A stretch of 15,937 bases of DNA, from positions 1 through 15,937 of the forward strand of contig DHGV01000088.1 in NCBI GenBank assembly GCA_002402945.1, written 5' to 3'. Position 1 is the stretch's first letter. Every line of letters starts with the position of its first letter. The notes beneath the pieces were generated by a model. It was given only the letters and a program-made list of their open reading frames with translations, made no database searches and had not been told where the DNA came from. The stretch is from Pelotomaculum sp. UBA4789. GTDB lineage: Bacteria > Bacillota > Desulfotomaculia > Desulfotomaculales > Pelotomaculaceae. This document shows, in pieces, positions 13,821 through 15,937 of this stretch. Position numbers and translations under genes: made by a program.

Positions 13821-15937
13821 ATGGGCGATAACCTGCGGCAGCTCCAGGAAGAGCGGGATTATCTGGAAAAAACTTTAAACTTCCTGAAGCATGAAATAGA
13901 TATAAAAATCAAGGCTCTGTCCGAGCAAAAGAGCGACCTGAAAACCTTAAGAAAAGATATGTGGGAAAATACTGTTCATTTTTCCAATGACTTTGCCAGA
14001 CTGACGGAAATCACCCACTATCTCTCGGAACTTGACAGTCAGACCGCCAATTACGGCAGCATTTTAAAACGACTCGAGACATACAGGAAAATGCTCGCCT
14101 CTCCTTATTTCGGCAGGTTTGATTTTATCGAAGACAGTTCACCAGAAATAGAAAAAATATATATCGGGCTGCACAACGTGGTGGACTCCAAAACAGGCAG
14201 TATTTTTGTGCACGACTGGCGCGCCCCCATTTCAAGCGTTTTTTACCAGTATGAACTGGGGAAAGCTTCATATAACGCCCCGATGGGGACTATCACAGGC
14301 GATGTAGTGCTGAAAAGACAGTATAAAATTCGAAATGGCGAGCTTAAGTACTACTTTGACTGCCGTGTTGGGATTAACGATGAGATCCTGCAGGAAGTGC
14401 TGCGCGGCAAAGCATCCGCAAAAATGCGTTACATTGTTGAAACTATTCAAAAAGAGCAGGATGTTATTATCAGGGACACAGATAATGAACTGCTGATTGT
14501 ACAGGGTGTGGCGGGCAGCGGCAAGACCTCCATCGCCCTGCACCGGATTGCCTTCCTGCTCTATAACGGCATAAACGCAAATATAAGTTCCAATAATATC
14601 TTAATCATTTCTCCCAATTGCATTTTCAGCAAATATATATCCAGTGTGCTGCCGGAATTAGGGGAAGAGAACGCGGTGCAGACGACCTTTGAAGACATTG
14701 CAGGCAAACTCCTGGACGGAAGATTGAAAACAGAGACTCGCAACCAGCAGATGGAGTCTTTAATCTCACCGCAGGAACAGGTAAAAGGTGACTTAAGAAG
14801 GCAAGCCATTGCCTTCAAGGGTTCAGGCGTTTTTGTGCAGATCCTGGACCGGTTAATGGATCATTACGAACGCAGTATGATCGATTTTGAGGATATTTAT
14901 TACAATGGGAAAATTATTATAACCAGACAGCAGCTTAAAAACCTCTTTTTGAGAAATAAAGCGATCATGCCCATGGCAAAAAGGCTGAAAAGAATTGAAA
15001 GTATTATCCTGGAAAAGATTCACCCGCTGCGCAAAAAAAGACTTGAAAAAATCGAAAAGTTTGTTGAGCAGGGCGCCGGACACGAATTAGGAATCAGACA
15101 GTTCAGCCGCCTGCTTGCAATGAAACAGTCCAGACCTTTCATTGGCCGCATCCGCAGGTTAGCTGAAGTTGACTACCTCAATCTCTACAAAATGATATTT
15201 TTAAAAGACGGTCTTTTGGCCAGGCTGGCCGAAGGCCTGAAACTGCCTGAAGACATCGATGCAATTATCACTATGACCAGGGAAAACATAGCCGGGGGGA
15301 TGGCGTTTTATGAAGATTGCCCGGCCCTGCTATACCTGAAGCTGAAGCTGGAGGGCTGCCAGATGTTTTCTGAAATCAAGCAGGTGGTTATTGATGAGGC
15401 ACAGGATTATGATTTAATGCAGTACCAGGTTTTTAAACTGCTGTTTAAGGATGTCCGGTATACTGTGCTGGGGGATATAAACCAGTCCATTGAAAAAGAT
15501 GCCGGCGCCTCGCTGTATGATCATATTGCCAAGATACTGGGCAGGAGAAAATCGGTTAAGCTCGTTCTGAATAAGAGCTACAGGTCCTCATATGAAATAA
15601 ACAAATTTACCCAGGGGATCCTGGGCGAAACGACGGACTTCATATCCTTCGAAAGACACGAAACCAAACCTATGGTTGTAGCAAAAGATACCATTGCCCG
15701 GTATGACAAGGCCATTGTTGAAGAAATTGCTGACTCTCTCAAAAAAGGGTATGAGTCAATCGCTGTGATCTGCAAGACTGAGGCTGAAGCAAAAACACTG
15801 CACGCCAGGCTTAAAAATAAGATCCATATTGCGCTGGTCAGTTCCGGCGGTGACGAGATTGAAAAAGGGGCGATCGTCATCACTTCTTACCTGGCAAAAG
15901 GTTTGGAATTTGACGTGGTGCTGGTCAGCGATGTTTC
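13821..15937 (+). CDS. helD: HelD-like UvrD/Rep-family ATPase, C-terminus cut by window edge
   Basis: The frame is open from ATG 13821 to the window end, about 705 residues. Residues 1-60 are strongly charged and heptad-like, a probable coiled coil as in HelD proteins that enter the RNA polymerase channels. DWRAPISSVFY (132-142) is a HelD-family signature. Walker A is VAGSGKT (230-236), Walker B VVIDEAQD (Asp525-Glu526), and the SF1 motif V region AKGLEF (692-697) lies near the edge. In this family the protein is an ATPase that releases stalled RNA polymerase from nucleic acid rather than a true helicase; some relatives give rifamycin resistance. GGATGTGATCT, close to the anti-Shine-Dalgarno complement, sits 1 nt before the ATG with its core about 6 nt away. 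It is transcribed separately from the redox genes, beyond their terminator. Confidence 0.9.
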   Translation, partial: MGDNLRQLQEERDYLEKTLNFLKHEIDIKIKALSEQKSDLKTLRKDMWENTVHFSNDFARLTEITHYLSELDSQTANYGSILKRLETYRKMLASPYFGRFDFIEDSSPEIEKIYIGLHNVVDSKTGSIFVHDWRAPISSVFYQYELGKASYNAPMGTITGDVVLKRQYKIRNGELKYYFDCRVGINDEILQEVLRGKASAKMRYIVETIQKEQDVIIRDTDNELLIVQGVAGSGKTSIALHRIAFLLYNGINANISSNNILIISPNCIFSKYISSVLPELGEENAVQTTFEDIAGKLLDGRLKTETRNQQMESLISPQEQVKGDLRRQAIAFKGSGVFVQILDRLMDHYERSMIDFEDIYYNGKIIITRQQLKNLFLRNKAIMPMAKRLKRIESIILEKIHPLRKKRLEKIEKFVEQGAGHELGIRQFSRLLAMKQSRPFIGRIRRLAEVDYLNLYKMIFLKDGLLARLAEGLKLPEDIDAIITMTRENIAGGMAFYEDCPALLYLKLKLEGCQMFSEIKQVVIDEAQDYDLMQYQVFKLLFKDVRYTVLGDINQSIEKDAGASLYDHIAKILGRRKSVKLVLNKSYRSSYEINKFTQGILGETTDFISFERHETKPMVVAKDTIARYDKAIVEEIADSLKKGYESIAVICKTEAEAKTLHARLKNKIHIALVSSGGDEIEKGAIVITSYLAKGLEFDVVLVSDV

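Noticed and set aside
13821..15937. A defence-type helicase or RecB/UvrD repair protein
   Set aside because: The charged coiled-coil N-terminus and the DWRAPISS signature before Walker A point to HelD; no nuclease domain is visible in the part present.

Overview
The window looks like a chromosomal segment of a low-to-mid-GC anaerobic Bacillota (Firmicutes), probably a Clostridia/Peptococcaceae-type bacterium such as the Desulfotomaculum-Pelotomaculum group. This is inferred from the T-box leader, the strong GGAGG-type ribosome binding sites, the citramalate route to isoleucine, the HelD-type ATPase and the ferredoxin-linked redox genes. The taxon itself is not proven by the sequence.

Positions 1-12849, minus strand, hold one large branched-chain amino acid operon. 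It runs from a consensus sigma-A promoter (12821-12849) through an isoleucine-type T-box leader (specifier AUC) with its terminator. The genes follow in the order ilvE, ilvB1, ilvN, ilvC, ilvB2, leuA, leuC, leuD, leuB, cimA; cimA runs off the left edge. Together they encode acetohydroxyacid synthase (two different catalytic subunits, one regulatory subunit), ketol-acid reductoisomerase, the whole leucine branch, citramalate synthase and a branched-chain aminotransferase. LeuB, LeuC and LeuD can serve both the leucine and the citramalate branches. No ilvD and no threonine deaminase gene is present here. The operon is interrupted by an intrinsic-terminator-like hairpin between ilvE and ilvB1 and by two repeat-filled gaps (2574-2950 and 7944-8269). 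These gaps carry the same kind of composite REP-like element in opposite orientation.

Positions 12850-13735, plus strand, hold a divergent two-gene redox unit: a small glutaredoxin (CPWC) overlapping a zinc-ribbon plus ferredoxin:thioredoxin reductase (FTR) catalytic-domain protein. The second gene is the most interesting item in the window. Its apparent TGA stop falls exactly where the FTR family has its second redox-active cysteine. The frame then continues with a family-like tail (Gly-Leu-Phe-Tyr-Lys-Lys-Gly) to a second stop. A hairpin whose loop reads AGGUCU, the loop of the E. coli fdhF SECIS, follows 17 nt after the TGA. I therefore read it as a probable selenocysteine-containing FTR-like ferredoxin:disulfide reductase.

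Positions 13736-15937, plus strand, hold an 18-bp perfect palindrome over a probable promoter, followed by a HelD-type UvrD-like ATPase gene cut by the right edge.
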